64,000 nucleotides of DNA from Oxyruncus cristatus (Eukaryota > Chordata > Aves > Passeriformes > Cotingidae), in contig VXAY01002874.1 in the NCBI GenBank assembly GCA_013399855.1, forward strand, positions 335,617 to 399,616, written 5' to 3'. A model generated the notes under the pieces. That model did not search any database. It saw only the letters and a program-made list of their open reading frames with translations, and was not told where the DNA came from. Shown here piece by piece: positions 1-11,072 of the stretch (its first letter is position 1; each line of letters starts with the position of its first letter). A program made the translations under genes and the position numbers.

Positions 1-645
1 CCGTTGTAGATTTAATCCCACTTAACCACATGCAAACTTCATAGTCTCGCTACACAAGCACTGCACAGTGTGTTTTGTTTATTTCCATGATTTTGATGCT
101 GCCTCTTGAGTTCTTGTTACTTGGAGAAGGGGAAAAAAAAAACAATTAAAAATCTGACCTTGATGAAAGGAATGAAAAAATTTGGGGGGAATGCTCTTTA
201 TTCTTTTTAATAACTTGAATGAAGTCTCTTAACACAAGAAGCACCACAGGCTTTCAGATTCAGGGCTGAACTTACAGAGTCCTTTTTAATAATTGAGTCA
301 ATAGTAAATGGCCTACAGTGGTAACTCCCTCAAGTGGTCAGTTTAGGTCTCTATAAATCTAAAGGACCATCCAGCATAGATATATAAAAATAGTCAAAGA
401 AGCTGATGCAAAATGACCAGAGGTGTCTACTGAGATGATGGCATAACAGATTTTATCCATCTACATGTCTCACAGTAAGCTGAAATGCAAGCTCTTTTGA
501 TTAAGTATGAATTTGTTGTAGAACATTAAGGCCTGATTCTTTATTGTATTACATTAATGTTGTAGTTTCAGGGAAATTATGCTTCTAAGACCACACATTG
601 TGCTTTTCAACCCAAAGCGGTGATTTGGGTTTTTCTTTTTGTCAT
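1..645. other. AT-rich non-coding sequence
   Basis: No gene, recognisable repeat or RNA gene is visible. The stretch is AT-rich with short A and T runs. It directly precedes the exon-like open frame at about 646. Confidence 0.5.
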
Positions 646-823
646 CCAGGAATTGCTCTGCGGCCTGAGTGACCCTGCCATCCGTCTTGTACAGAATGGT
701 CATAAGGAATTGACACTAATTGATCATCAGACCAAAAGCTACCCTTGGTGTGCCCATCCTGGGAAGTACAAGCTGCCTGTGGTAACACCAGTGCAGTATT
801 CTGTCATGGTATAATTTATGCTG
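646..823 (+). other. Exon-like open frame, unrecognised
   Basis: A T-rich tract ends in a CAG (about 630-645) and looks like a 3' splice site. It is followed by a frame open to a TAA at about 812-814 that begins ELLCGLSDPAIRLVQ. The frame uses ordinary, mixed codons and has higher GC than its surroundings. A possible donor (ATG before GTATAA) lies near 807. I do not recognise the peptide, which shows no signal peptide, membrane segment or known motif. It could be one exon of a gene extending outside the window, an exon of a non-coding transcript, a fragment of an old processed pseudogene, or chance. No second exon with a compatible frame was found nearby. Confidence 0.22.
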
Positions 824-2964
824 ATGCCATTCTGAATAGAGTCCTTACTTCCAAAAAAATTATGTTTATTTTCAAACTATGCCTTGTTTTCATACTTCAG
901 ATGCTTTCTGTTCTTTAGTATTAACGAACAGGTCTGTTGCATAGAAATACCGGTGCCATTGTTTGATGGGTAGTATGACTTGAATATTGCCATGTTAAAA
1001 GTATATGATTTTTAACTTTAGTCACTAGATGGCCTTTAAGTGTGCAAAAGCTCCCTGAATGCTATTAGGAACACCATACTTTTAGCTAGATGATGAACTT
1101 TGAAATTTGAAGGTTTTCACTTTAAGCCTTTCCTGAACCTATCTTTAGTAGCTTGAGCTGATATTCAGCATTTATTTGCGAACTTTTGAGAAAGTAAAAT
1201 GATAAAGTTAACAGCTTAATGGTAAGAACTAAAAACAATAAAACAAAAGAGGAAAGAGCCTTTCTGTTTACCAAATCAGAATTTTTCTTTGCATCAGTCT
1301 CTCCTGTGTGTCCTTGCCGTGGTCTTGCACAATTTATATTTGTGAGGAAATTACAGAAGGGATACTTCACTTGGAAAGCAGAGGTACAGAAGCTGTAAAA
1401 ATATTGCCCTCTCTGTTGTGATGATGCAGTGCTGGATCTTATTTGCTTATGTCAGAGTATGTGCTAAACATTTCTTCTTGGGAGCTGCCTTGTAAGTAGC
1501 TGGAATTTCTGAGCTTCACCTTAGGTCTGTTCATTTATGTTTCTTACATGGCATTCAGGGTAAGTGTGTATCCATCAAACGCTGTCACAAATAGTGGGAA
1601 ACAGTCCATCATTCTTCAGACAGCCTTAGTCATTACAGTAGTAGGTTCACAGGCGAGGTAAGGCACTAAGCATTGTAAGGTGGTCAAATTTGACCCATAT
1701 TACTGCAGTGAAGCCTATTAATGCCAAGTTTTTATGACATAATGCACCATTCCAGTTGTTTTATTTCACCTTCTGCACAAGTCCTCTGGTTTCTGATATC
1801 CTGCATCTAATTTTTCTGCTTGAATTAAAACATAAAATAGTATAAAATGATTACTCAGAAATTAACGTGCTTAAAAACAAATAACACGTAGAGAATACAA
1901 CATAGTGCTGAACAGAGATGTCTGAGTTGTAGTGAAATTACAGAGCTGTTAAACCTTAGTTCTGCTAGATTGTATTGCTGTTGCTGTGCAGCTTTGAAGA
2001 ATAGAAGCTGATGTGTACATCCTGCTGCAGGCAGACATCCTGTCTGGAACTATTTGCGGCATATGGTACCATGGTGGATTTGAGCAACTGGTCCTGTGTT
2101 ACCTTCTCTGGTATGCTGCATCTTGTTTTTCTGGTTTCTAGTTAGTGAGGCTATAGGTTTCATTGATTTCTGGCAACCAGCAAGATCTCTGAGAGTTGAA
2201 AGATTATGACATGTCAAATCTGCCAAAAACTCAATTCCACCTGGAAAATTCTATCAAGTTTTTCATATTTATTCTCTGTCTATGACTTTCAGGCATCAAG
2301 GTTACTATGATTCTGAGCAAAAGAAGGAAGAAAGTCAGAAGGCATAAACCTATAATTTGCCTATAATTTGTTTTTCCCACTTTGTGTGTTTGTCAGTAGT
2401 TCTGGAAGGAGGTGAAAAGTTATTAAGGCTACTAAAATGCTACAAAAATCCTTGAAAAGTTGGATTTATGCTTTGAATTTAGAAGCCTAAATACAGTCTG
2501 TAAACGTAAAGTGTAAAAACCTCTTTGTAGATAAGTCACTTTCACTCTCATGGACTAGCAGCTGCACTTCCTGCCTGTAGCACTCAGGCAGCACTGTTGG
2601 TTCTCAGGCATTACTCCGGAGTGAGACGCTATTCTTCCCCAGAGCATGCAAGAAAGTGGTTGCCAACATTCAAATTATTAGCAAAGCTGCAAGTAGCTAA
2701 GAGTCATCTGTCATGTAACTGAAGAGACAAACAGGAAGAGTGGTAAACCTGGGCATGTTTTGCATGTTAGCCTTGCGCCCACCCTCTCTTCCTTTTGGCA
2801 GAACAGGAAACCATCTTCTGTTTTTCTTCTTTTTTCTTAAGGAATTAGAAAAAAAAGATAAAAGTCTTGACTTGTGCTGTGGATCAGCCTAAAAGCACCT
2901 AATATAAGATCAATGTTGTGAAGAGCTGCTGTGCATATATCCAGCTCTCTAGATAATATTCTGA
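824..2964. other. AT-rich non-coding sequence
   Basis: Nothing identifiable was found on either strand. The short open frames here, including an 82-codon minus-strand frame at 1122-1370, have low-complexity composition and no domain, and are treated as chance. Confidence 0.5.
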
Positions 2965-3125
2965 AGTCCTTTACCATTTTGAAAGTTTTACAGATGGAAA
3001 TCCAGGTGCAGTGTGATAAAGTGATTTACGAAATCCCATTTGGAACCTGTAACACAGTTAGGAATGATAATTCATATAATCTGAGCCCAAGTCTGTGCTG
3101 TTTTTTAACTGAACTCCAATCTTGA
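2965..3125 (+). repeat. MIR-like ancient SINE remnant
   Basis: The stretch follows the order of the MIR core and 3' part: a 'ccatttt...acagatgg' segment, then 'aaagtgattt', then 'gagcccaagtctgtgctg' and a 'actccaatct' end. Substitutions and small gaps are many, as expected of a repeat that predates the amniote split. It explains the 64-codon open frame at 2931-3125, which is therefore not a gene. Assignment is by eye; an L2 or other CORE-SINE relative is possible. Confidence 0.5.
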
Positions 3126-3514
3126 AACTTTTGAAATGGTGCTTTGCTGAAACTTGGTTTTAAATAATAATAATTAGCACAAAATGATGGCCACAGTTCT
3201 TATGAATGAAGACTTTGAAATCTTATCCAGTTTTTCTCAGTGGTTTAGACATGGAATAGCTGTGAGAGCCTTCAGCATGCATAAAAAGCCATGTCATAGG
3301 TGTTGTGATTCATCTAGAAGTGCTTAATTTATGAATGTAGACTTATTAATCATAATTATGTTTGCGACCTGCTGGCAGTCTAGGATGATCAGTGGGAATT
3401 TCCTAAGTGAGCTGTGGCTTTTCAGGTCAGATGCTTCATCTTTGCACTTGACCGAAAATCCTGGATTATAATTCAGTTCTTCTCATTCTCTTCCAGGCTT
3501 ACATCAAAACCTGT

Positions 3515-3582
3515 CTTAGGGGAAAGGCATCAGTGAGATAATCTCTTGAAGTCTGTTCCAGCCCTGGAAAGTAGCATTGCTC
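3515..3582 (+). mobile_element. Old CR1 LINE 3' tip (remnant)
   Basis: The words 'gagataatctcttgaagtc' and 'ttccagccctgg' follow the near-terminal part of CR1-type LINEs, in which a target 'GATGACCTCTTGAGGTC' is followed by 'CCTTCCAGCCCT'. Only about 70 bp are left and the terminal octamer repeats are gone. It is old and short, so a chance resemblance is not excluded. Confidence 0.35.
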
Positions 3583-5044
3583 TTAATATCCATGTTTTGT
3601 ATATTCATTCTTGAATTTGTTTTAAAATGATCATGTTCCTCTCTTTCATCCTTGGTTATGTTGTAATGTGTGCCTAAAAGCTGGAATCTTCTGTCATTTC
3701 TTTGCCAAGGATAACATAGAAATCAGGCTTTTCATAAAGAGGCAGTCAAAAAATTAGGAAGTTGTTGTGAAAGAGCACTCTGAAAATCTCTTTCTGATGC
3801 CGTCCTTTTTCACCAACAGATCTCCAAAAATCTTTTCTAAAACTTATGATCTCATTGTAAAGAGTGTAATCACTTTTACACTTTTGAGAGTATAATCTCG
3901 TTTTACAGAGTTTTCAGTGAGTGTACTACCTTGTCAGAGCACAGGTGTTGCAGGCTTGAATTTCATCTTTTTTATGACGCTAAATGGCGAGGTTCCAAAT
4001 TGAATGCATTGGTGGGTTTTGTGTTTTCACTGTATGTTGCTTTTGTTAGGTTTACTGAACAACAATTGTCCAGTGGCTCAAATGTCTTTTGCTGTATTTT
4101 GAAATATGCTGATTTTTGTTTTTTTTTTTTTCCTACTTTCTCTACTTTTTTTGCTAACTTTAACCTCCCTCATATTTGCTTTCTTGTCTTGCAAAGTCAT
4201 TAAGTGTAAATTTCATTGGAATCAATGAGTTAAAGGTATCTGCTTAGCATGATTTCCTGAACAGGGTTAGGATTGAGTATTTGTTCATACATTTTGCAAA
4301 ACTGCGACCTCTGTGATTTCTTTTACAAGATTTTAAACTCTGAATTGATTGTATCTGTTTTCCTTGGTTATTTTTTAATTTGTTTCTTACTGGTTTGATT
4401 ATTAATTATTTGCATATAATATTTATTTAATTGTGGAAGATGAATGCTGCATTTGGTTTTCTGTGTCACATAACTAACCATATACTAGGTAGATAAGCAA
4501 TCGAACGCTAACAAGTATGTTCCGTGCAGCCAGTCAGGCTTTCAAAAATAGCTCAGCAACCACACACGAAAACCAGAATTCTGAAAGAGTGCACGTTGAT
4601 CGCTAAGCTCCTGTGAAAACCTGGCCACAAACACCACAATCTGATCTCCTGCGTGTAACTGCTGCTCCAACCCAAATGTGTATCAAGGAAGAGCAGGACA
4701 GCCCAAATTCTGGAGAAACTCTGTATTTTCGTCCCTCTTGGGCAAGTTATACAGGGGAGGAAACTTTGCAGCACAGCTACAGTGACTTCCAGGAAGACTG
4801 ACTGATAAATCCTTTGGGCACTTTTGAGAGGTTCCATGTTATTAAAAAGTGAAAATAAGTAATGACCCAATTAATTGTTTCTTGTTGCTAACAACTACTT
4901 TGAAAAATTCTCTTTCTTACTCAGTATTGTATTTTGAACTTAATAATTCTACAAACCATAGAGAAAGTCCTTTTGCTGCCTCATATGTATTTCCAATGTA
5001 TTTCCAACATAATCATCTACTGTTCTTTTTTACTTTAAAATCTT
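3583..5044. other. AT-rich non-coding sequence
   Basis: T-rich DNA (for example a T run near 4116-4130) with no recognisable gene or repeat. A 90-codon plus frame (3931-4203) and a 105-codon minus frame (4553-4870) are open, but neither shows a motif, splice sites or a codon pattern suggestive of protein. Confidence 0.5.

Positions 5045-5071
<27 letters not shown>
5045..5071. repeat. (TA)n microsatellite
   Basis: About 13 uninterrupted TA units. It also gives rise to spurious YIYIYI frames on both strands. Confidence 0.95.
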
Positions 5072-5075
<4 letters not shown>

Positions 5076-5777
5076 GTATAATTCCCCTCCACCCTGAGCT
5101 ACCAGCTTTTTTTCTTTGTTGACCTCCTGTCCAAGCAGCTGCTGAAACAAGGTTATGCTCTATGTGGTATTTTAGTTCTGCAGGTGTTTTAAGGGTCAAT
5201 GGAAAAAAAGCCTCCCACGCTGGTGATGGGGATTTCCTCTGTAGCATTCATGGGCAGGGCTCTGGTGTGTTAGGCATAAATAATTCTTCTCCTCGGTATG
5301 GTTAGAGCTCACTTACACCTTTAGTGAGCTGGCTGTACTTGTTGCAGTAATAGAGTAGCACACTTAGTGCATTCCAGCATGTGCAGCAACGGTTCACATC
5401 AATCGGGTGTTATGTCTCAGTTGTGCTTTCCTCTTTCGGGTGTCTTTTGTATTATAGCACAATAATTTCCTGGCTTTCACTGTGGTACTTATTGGAACCT
5501 GCTTCTTGAAATTTGACAAAAGTGGGACAGTGATTATGTTTTCTTGTTCTACATTAAAGGCCTTTGCCTCCACAGTTAAGTAAAAAAGTCTTGCAGTCAT
5601 TAGCTTTTTAAAACTTGGTACTCGTAATTCTTCATCTTTCGTAATCCACGGTAGAGGGCAGTGCTTACACAATGCATGTGCATTCTCACTAACTGTTAGC
5701 TGCTTGGCAGCACCTTTGAAACATCACTGCCAGAACACCGGTAAATAGGTTACAATGCTGGTTTTTGCAATATATCA
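5072..5777. other. Non-coding sequence, no feature seen
   Basis: No gene or repeat recognised. A small hairpin (8-bp perfect stem AGCTCACT, 9-nt loop) lies at 5306-5330 and is probably fortuitous. Confidence 0.45.
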
Positions 5778-5852
5778 ACAGATGAGGCTGAAGTGACCTG
5801 CTCAAGTCCACAGAGGTTGTCCGTGTCAGAGAGAGGACTTGATTGAAATGGG
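5778..5852 (+). repeat. MIR-like ancient SINE remnant
   Basis: The order 'cagatgaggctg', 'aagtgacctgctcaagtcca', 'cagagag' and 'gacttgattgaa' matches the MIR core (GATGAGG...AAGTGACTTGCCCAAGGTCA...CAGAG...GATTTGAA) in order and spacing with moderate decay. Only the core is retained. Confidence 0.45.
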
Positions 5853-7387
5853 AACTTAATACAAATGGTTTCTGAGAAAAGTCCGAAGTGTTTCAAGTCC
5901 TGCAGTTCTTGCACAAAACTATTCTCTGAAGCTCCCCTTTAATCATGGTTTCTCAAGTACACTGAGCAAAATGCTACTATCACATCAGTATACCTGTAGT
6001 GACTTTGGTCATATTTCTTCTGTGTAGTCATTTTCCAACTGACTGTGTGCATGCATCCCTTATAATTTCAAGTTATCATAAAAACCTCACAGGCACAATT
6101 AGCTGGGAACAGGACCCTGTGCTGCCTTGCACTTTGCACAGTCATTTTCATGGGCTGCCGAAGAGCTTTCTCACAATGTATCTTTTCTTCAGAAACTGAT
6201 AGCTTGTCCATCACGGATGACTTTTTAGTGGTTTTCCAGTTTGACTCATTGGTGAGCTTAAGGCAGGGGGCAGGGGTGTGCTGACATATCCTACTTTGAC
6301 CTTTTTCAAATGAGATTTCATTGCTGTCTTGAAACGCTTTACTGTTTCTGAAAATTATTATCCCATACTAAAATGGGGAGGGGCTGAAAAACTTGAAAGC
6401 AAAATAAAACAGTTTCAAATTGTAGAAACAAAATCAGGTCAACAAGATTCAAAATTTTCTAGGGAGTTGCCATTTTGATGGTTTTATCCTTTCAGAAACC
6501 CCAACTCCATTTGTAAGTACACATTCCCTATCCTGCTTTGGGATGGCTGAGGGAGAAGGACATGAAATGCAACTCATAATGTGCTGCTCTAAAATCCTGT
6601 CAGTCCCATTCTCTGCACGAAGCACTTTGTTTTGACTTTACAAATATTCTCAGGTGTATTCTTTCCCAACACAAGAGAGTGTATGCATTGAGTTTCCTGA
6701 AACCAGATCATGTCTGAGGCATTTTTATCACAGGTTATTCTGTTTAGCAAGTAGGATCATGGAGATGAATAGGATCAAGAAGGGCCACAAACATGTGACA
6801 TGTGAAGAACTTCAAAAAAGGTGGAAGCCAGTTGCAAGTCTTATGTACTGGAAATAAAATATGAGGGGCCTATTTTAGGACATTAATTACAGTACATACT
6901 AATTACAGTAATAAGAAGAGCTAGTTAATAACTTCATCTGGTGATTTAGTTCTATGATATTTATACAGGAGTGTTTATAAGAAAGAGTAAGATGTTAGGA
7001 ACTCTTTCCTTGGAAGTGCAAGGTAAGAATCTACCATACTGCTTTCACTAGACAGAATTTTTGCACAAGGAATGTGGATACCTCCATTGCTGAAGCTGAA
7101 GTGCTAGATCCAAGGTTGAGGGAATCTTGATTTTGCTCCCTCAAACACAGCTGATGTGGAATTTACATGGCAAACCTAGGCATTCAATAACCTAGAGGCA
7201 CCCTAGATCATCACTTCCAGCTGCTGCTTCAGAAAAATATGTATCTCCTGCGAATCCTGTGCTGTAGCGGATTATCTCAGATACATTAAGGCATCTCAAA
7301 TAGCTCTAAATATCAGTGTGGAGGGCCAACTAAATTAAGTTCACACTGCTTTTCATGAACATTATCAGGAAATATAAGTCTTCAAAG
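5853..7387. other. Non-coding sequence, no gene seen
   Basis: No coding or RNA gene recognised. An 11-bp direct repeat containing TAATTA occurs twice (near 6884 and 6900). The short open frames (66-67 codons) show no protein-like features. Confidence 0.45.
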
Positions 7388-7895
7388 ACATCCCGAGATG
7401 GTGAGGCTGCACCTCAAATCCTGTGTTCAGATTTGGACCCTCACTCCAAGAAGGACACTGAGGTGCTGGAGCATGTCCAGAGAAGGGCAGTGGAGCTGAT
7501 GAAGGGTCTGGAGCACAGGTCTTATGAGGAGCAGCTGAGGGAGCTGAGCTGGACTTGTTTAGCCTGGAGAAAATGAGGTCCAGGGAGGATCTTATCTAGC
7601 TGCCCAAACACCAGATGGGGGGCAGTTGGGGTCAGTCCCTTCTCCCAGGTAAAAAGCAGTAGGACAAAAGAAAATGGTCTCAAGTTGCACCAGAGGAGAT
7701 TTAGATTGGATATTAGGAAAAAATTCTACATGGGAAGGGTTGTCAAGCACTGGAACAGGCTGCCTGAGTCACCATCCCTGGAGATATTTGAAGGACTTGT
7801 AGATGTGGCATGGAGGGACATGGTTTGTTGCTGGGTTAACAACTGGACTCAATGATCTTAGAGGTCTTTTTCAACCTTAATGATTCTATGACTAT
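7388..7895 (+). mobile_element. CR1 LINE, 3' fragment (5'-truncated)
   Basis: A clear avian CR1 3' end. It carries the end of the ORF2 reading (peptide like EVLEHVQRRAVELMKGLEHRSYEEQLRELS at about 7450-7545) and then the 3' UTR with 'ggaacaggctgcctgagtc', 'ctggagatatttgaaggac' and 'ggactcaatgatcttagagg'. It ends in 'aatgattctatgactatg', the decayed CR1 octamer tail. About 500 bp remain of a family whose full length is roughly 4.5 kb; 5' truncation is normal for CR1. ORF2 is broken by a TGA at about 7574-7576 and by indels, so the copy is dead. It is inserted in plus orientation. Confidence 0.93.
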
Positions 7896-8220
7896 GGACA
7901 TACAAAACAGAGGCACACCAAAGCAGACGCACTCAGAATCGCTACAGTCCAACTGAAAAATCTTAGTGCTTACACAGATTCAACTGTCAACACTGTATGT
8001 TTCTCACTGTCAGGACTAAGAGCTGCAAGGACGGTAACAAGGAAGTGCATGAACAAGAGAGATGTCATGGTTAGAGAAAGAAAGCTTGATATCGACAGCA
8101 TAACCACAGAGGAGCTTTGTCTGTTGCCCGGTGGTAGCTTGGCACTTAGTTGTTTTCTTTAGCAGCAGCAATATGGTTTAGCAGCTCATCAGAGAAAGCA
8201 CACAAGAGCTAGACAGCATG
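7896..8220. other. Non-coding sequence, no feature seen
   Basis: Nothing recognisable on either strand. Confidence 0.4.
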
Positions 8221-8270
8221 ATTTAAACAAACAAACAACAAAAAAAAAACCAACAAAAAAACCCAACGGA
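8221..8270. repeat. A/C-rich (CAAA)n-like low-complexity tract
   Basis: An imperfect run of CAAA, CAAAA and CCAAC units on the plus strand. No poly-A-tailed retrocopy could be recognised next to it. Confidence 0.8.
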
Positions 8271-10007
8271 GTATTTTTTGAACCTCAGTTTCTTCTATTT
8301 TATCACCTACATAACCGCAGCACATTTTTGCATCTTCTTTGCAGGTTCCCAGCAGAGCAGCTGCTTTACTTTAATGTAACCTTACTTACTTTCCTGGTAT
8401 TTTTATCTTCTCCCTGCCCACCTCTCTTCTCTTTCAAATCTACATCCACCCCATGTGTTATGAATGTACCAACTTCTGTCAAGTGTTTCTGACAGACAGT
8501 CCACAACAAATCTTCATCTTGTATCATCTCTCAGGCTGACTTTTGGGTCACGTTTGGACATTTATGATGCTTTTGTCTTCTCTTCTACTTTTGCAAGTTT
8601 AAAAGGTGAGAAGTTTTTATCAATCAGATGCCTCACAGTGTATTCTAATATCTCCACAGTTGTATAGTTATTACATGAGTGAACTTTAAAGAGGCTTATA
8701 AAATATTGCAAGTTAATACAGGACTTCTTGTTGTGATTTACTTCTCTTCTGTGTGACATCCATTCAATTTCAAGGAAGTCAGTGGAATTCCATGACATGT
8801 GAGAGATGTATCTTGGGATGTATCCCATCACCAGGGTAATAAAGCTATTTTCAGAGTCTGACTGATTCCTTCAAGGTGGTATCAGGTATGTTTCAAGGTT
8901 TGGATGGATGCATGTGCTTATACTCAAGCCACAGAATAACCATTGTGTCCCTTGATGGGATCCTGATATGCAGAAGAAATTTCCTACAGTCACCTAATCT
9001 ACACATAACATAACAATTGTCTGCTTTGACACAAAAAAAAAGCAAATTTGGATGCAAGTAATTTTGGCCAATTCTGAAAATATGTTCTATTACTGCACTA
9101 GATTTTCAAGCCTACTTGTTGCGCCTGCATGGCTGCTGTCAAGACAGACAGTAGATTTGTTAGCCAAATAAATACTTGGTGATTTCCTATAGGCAACAAC
9201 TCACCAAGTGCTGCAAAACTTCTGTACTGAATCTACAAAACCATCTTCTCTGGAGGGTTGTATACTGGAGCATGGCTGAGGGAGCGTAGCAGTGTATGAA
9301 TGTATGGGTTAGTGCAAGGCTACTCCAAAATAAGACAAAGACCTAGACGGTGCTTCCGCTAACTATAGGTACAAAGACTACAACATATACCCCCAGTGCT
9401 CCCATGGCAAATATAGTTCACCCACAGTCCTTTGTTAAAACCTTGGTAAGTAGATACAGCATTTTGTCATTACCTCTGCTATTCTGGTGAGGAATTTCAG
9501 AGCCAAGTTTCCTACTACACAAGTCAGAGGTACACAGTCTGATAAACCTCATCACTCACATATGCCCATATGCCCATTTTTGCATCCTATGCTGAACTTA
9601 GTTGCAGAGAAGTAGCTGATCAGCTGTATGAAACTAATAACTCTATGCACTTTATTATCAAAGGAACTGTTTATTTTTACCCAGAGTACAGGGGAACCAA
9701 AGAATACCTCACAAATAATTTTAAAGGAGGCACTGCTATCATTTATACAGTGTGAAGACCCACAAGGGACTAATGGAGACAAGGTGTATAACGCCAAATA
9801 TTTAGTCGATTCAGTGGATGAAACAACCTATTGTGAGCCTTTATCTCCATGTGTATGGGCAATTTGGATGTATGTATACTTCAACAGTGTCCTATTTTGA
9901 GCTGTCAATATAGAACAATATTGATGATACTTTCTAAATAATTTTTAGCTTCAAAAAAGTACCATATTCGGCATTTTATTGTTTTATTTCTAATATTCAT
10001 GGATTAT
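8271..10007. other. AT-rich non-coding sequence
   Basis: Open frames of 60-90 codons occur on both strands, often overlapping in several frames (for example 9552-9900), which points to chance openness. No motif, splice pattern or repeat family was recognised. Confidence 0.45.
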
Positions 10008-10035
10008 TTGTCTGAATTAATATTAATTCAGACAA
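10008..10035. repeat. 28-bp perfect palindrome
   Basis: The arm ttgtctgaattaat is followed immediately by its exact reverse complement, with no spacer. The flanking bases (T on both sides) break the symmetry. The centre is AT-rich (AATTAATATTAATT) and could bind paired homeodomain-type factors or extrude as a cruciform, but no function is shown. Confidence 0.95.
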
Positions 10036-10825
10036 TTTTTTTCTTTAATTTTGTCCATCTCCACTTCATCTTGCAGTAGTTGTTATCAAAATTTTCTGTT
10101 GTGCTACCTCAGATAAGTAGAATTTTTTTACTCCATCTCTTTAAGGAACTCTGCTTTTCATTTTCACATTAAAACTTAGTATCAGAACTAACAAAAGGCT
10201 TTAGTTTTCCAAGATGTGGCACTTACTGTGTCAGTCGACTGGTGCACTCGAACTAGAATTTAGGTTATGTCTAAGCAGTGTTGTTAATATTACATCTTAA
10301 TAAATTCTAAGGGGAATGTAGAGAACTTTAGGATAATTTGGAAAACCATTTGTGTTTTAGCTTATGAGAAATCACACCTGTTGGCATAAAGCCTGCTATC
10401 TAAATTCCACATTGAAGGTGGAAACTAAATACAAGCTAAATCTCTATTACATGTTTAAAGTGTATTTTCTTGCTTTTGTGGTCTCTGCAAACCCTGTGAC
10501 TCCATTTCTTCTTTGTGATTAAATGTTGCTTGTAATCATGAATATCATACAGATATTAAACCTAAACAAATTTTTTTTAAAAAAAAAGTCTCTAAAGAAA
10601 CCACTTTCACCATGTCTGACCAGAGATTTTGGCCCAGATCATCAGCTAGATCACATAAAGTCGTTTCCCTGACCTTAGAGAAGCTATGGCAGTTGATATA
10701 TTCTAAGGACTGAGGATTATATTATGAAGAGGTTTTACCCCATTCATCTTTGATAAACACTAGCCATTTTAGAACTGACCTATAAGTTATCTTTCAAGCC
10801 TCTAGTCAATTAATTTACCCTTTCT
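10036..10825. other. AT-rich non-coding sequence
   Basis: No gene or repeat recognised. Short T and A runs occur at about 10,569-10,587. Confidence 0.45.
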
Positions 10826-10846
10826 CCACCCCCACCCCCACCCCCA
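10826..10846. repeat. (CCCCCA)n C-rich tract
   Basis: Three C5 runs separated by single A bases, preceded by a shorter CC. The minus strand therefore has three G5 runs spaced by T. This is a short tandem repeat that may form a G-rich secondary structure. Confidence 0.9.
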
Positions 10847-11050
10847 TTTAACTGTTTTCTTTAGCACTCCAACTATCCCTGGATACACTGGCAAGGTTCA
10901 TTGATCAGCAACTCACCTGGGAAATTCTAATCTTCCATCAACAACCCCGTCAGTAATTGCACGAATGCATGGGTAGGTATGAGGTATATTTCTCAGCTTG
11001 TTCAGAAAGACTACAGGGAAAATCATAATTGTATTTATTTAGTTAAATTG

Positions 11051-11072
11051 TTAACATTTAATTAAATGTTAA
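11051..11072. repeat. 22-bp perfect palindrome
   Basis: The arm ttaacatttaa is followed directly by its reverse complement. G on both sides ends the symmetry. The whole sequence is AT apart from one C and one G. Confidence 0.95.

Noticed and set aside
2931..3125. 64-codon plus frame
   Set aside because: It coincides with a MIR-like repeat.
4553..4870. 105-codon minus-strand frame
   Set aside because: No homologue recognised, no splice signals, and an overlapping plus-strand frame is also open.
5306..5330. 8-bp stem, 9-nt loop hairpin considered as a regulatory RNA
   Set aside because: Too short for a microRNA precursor and no supporting context.
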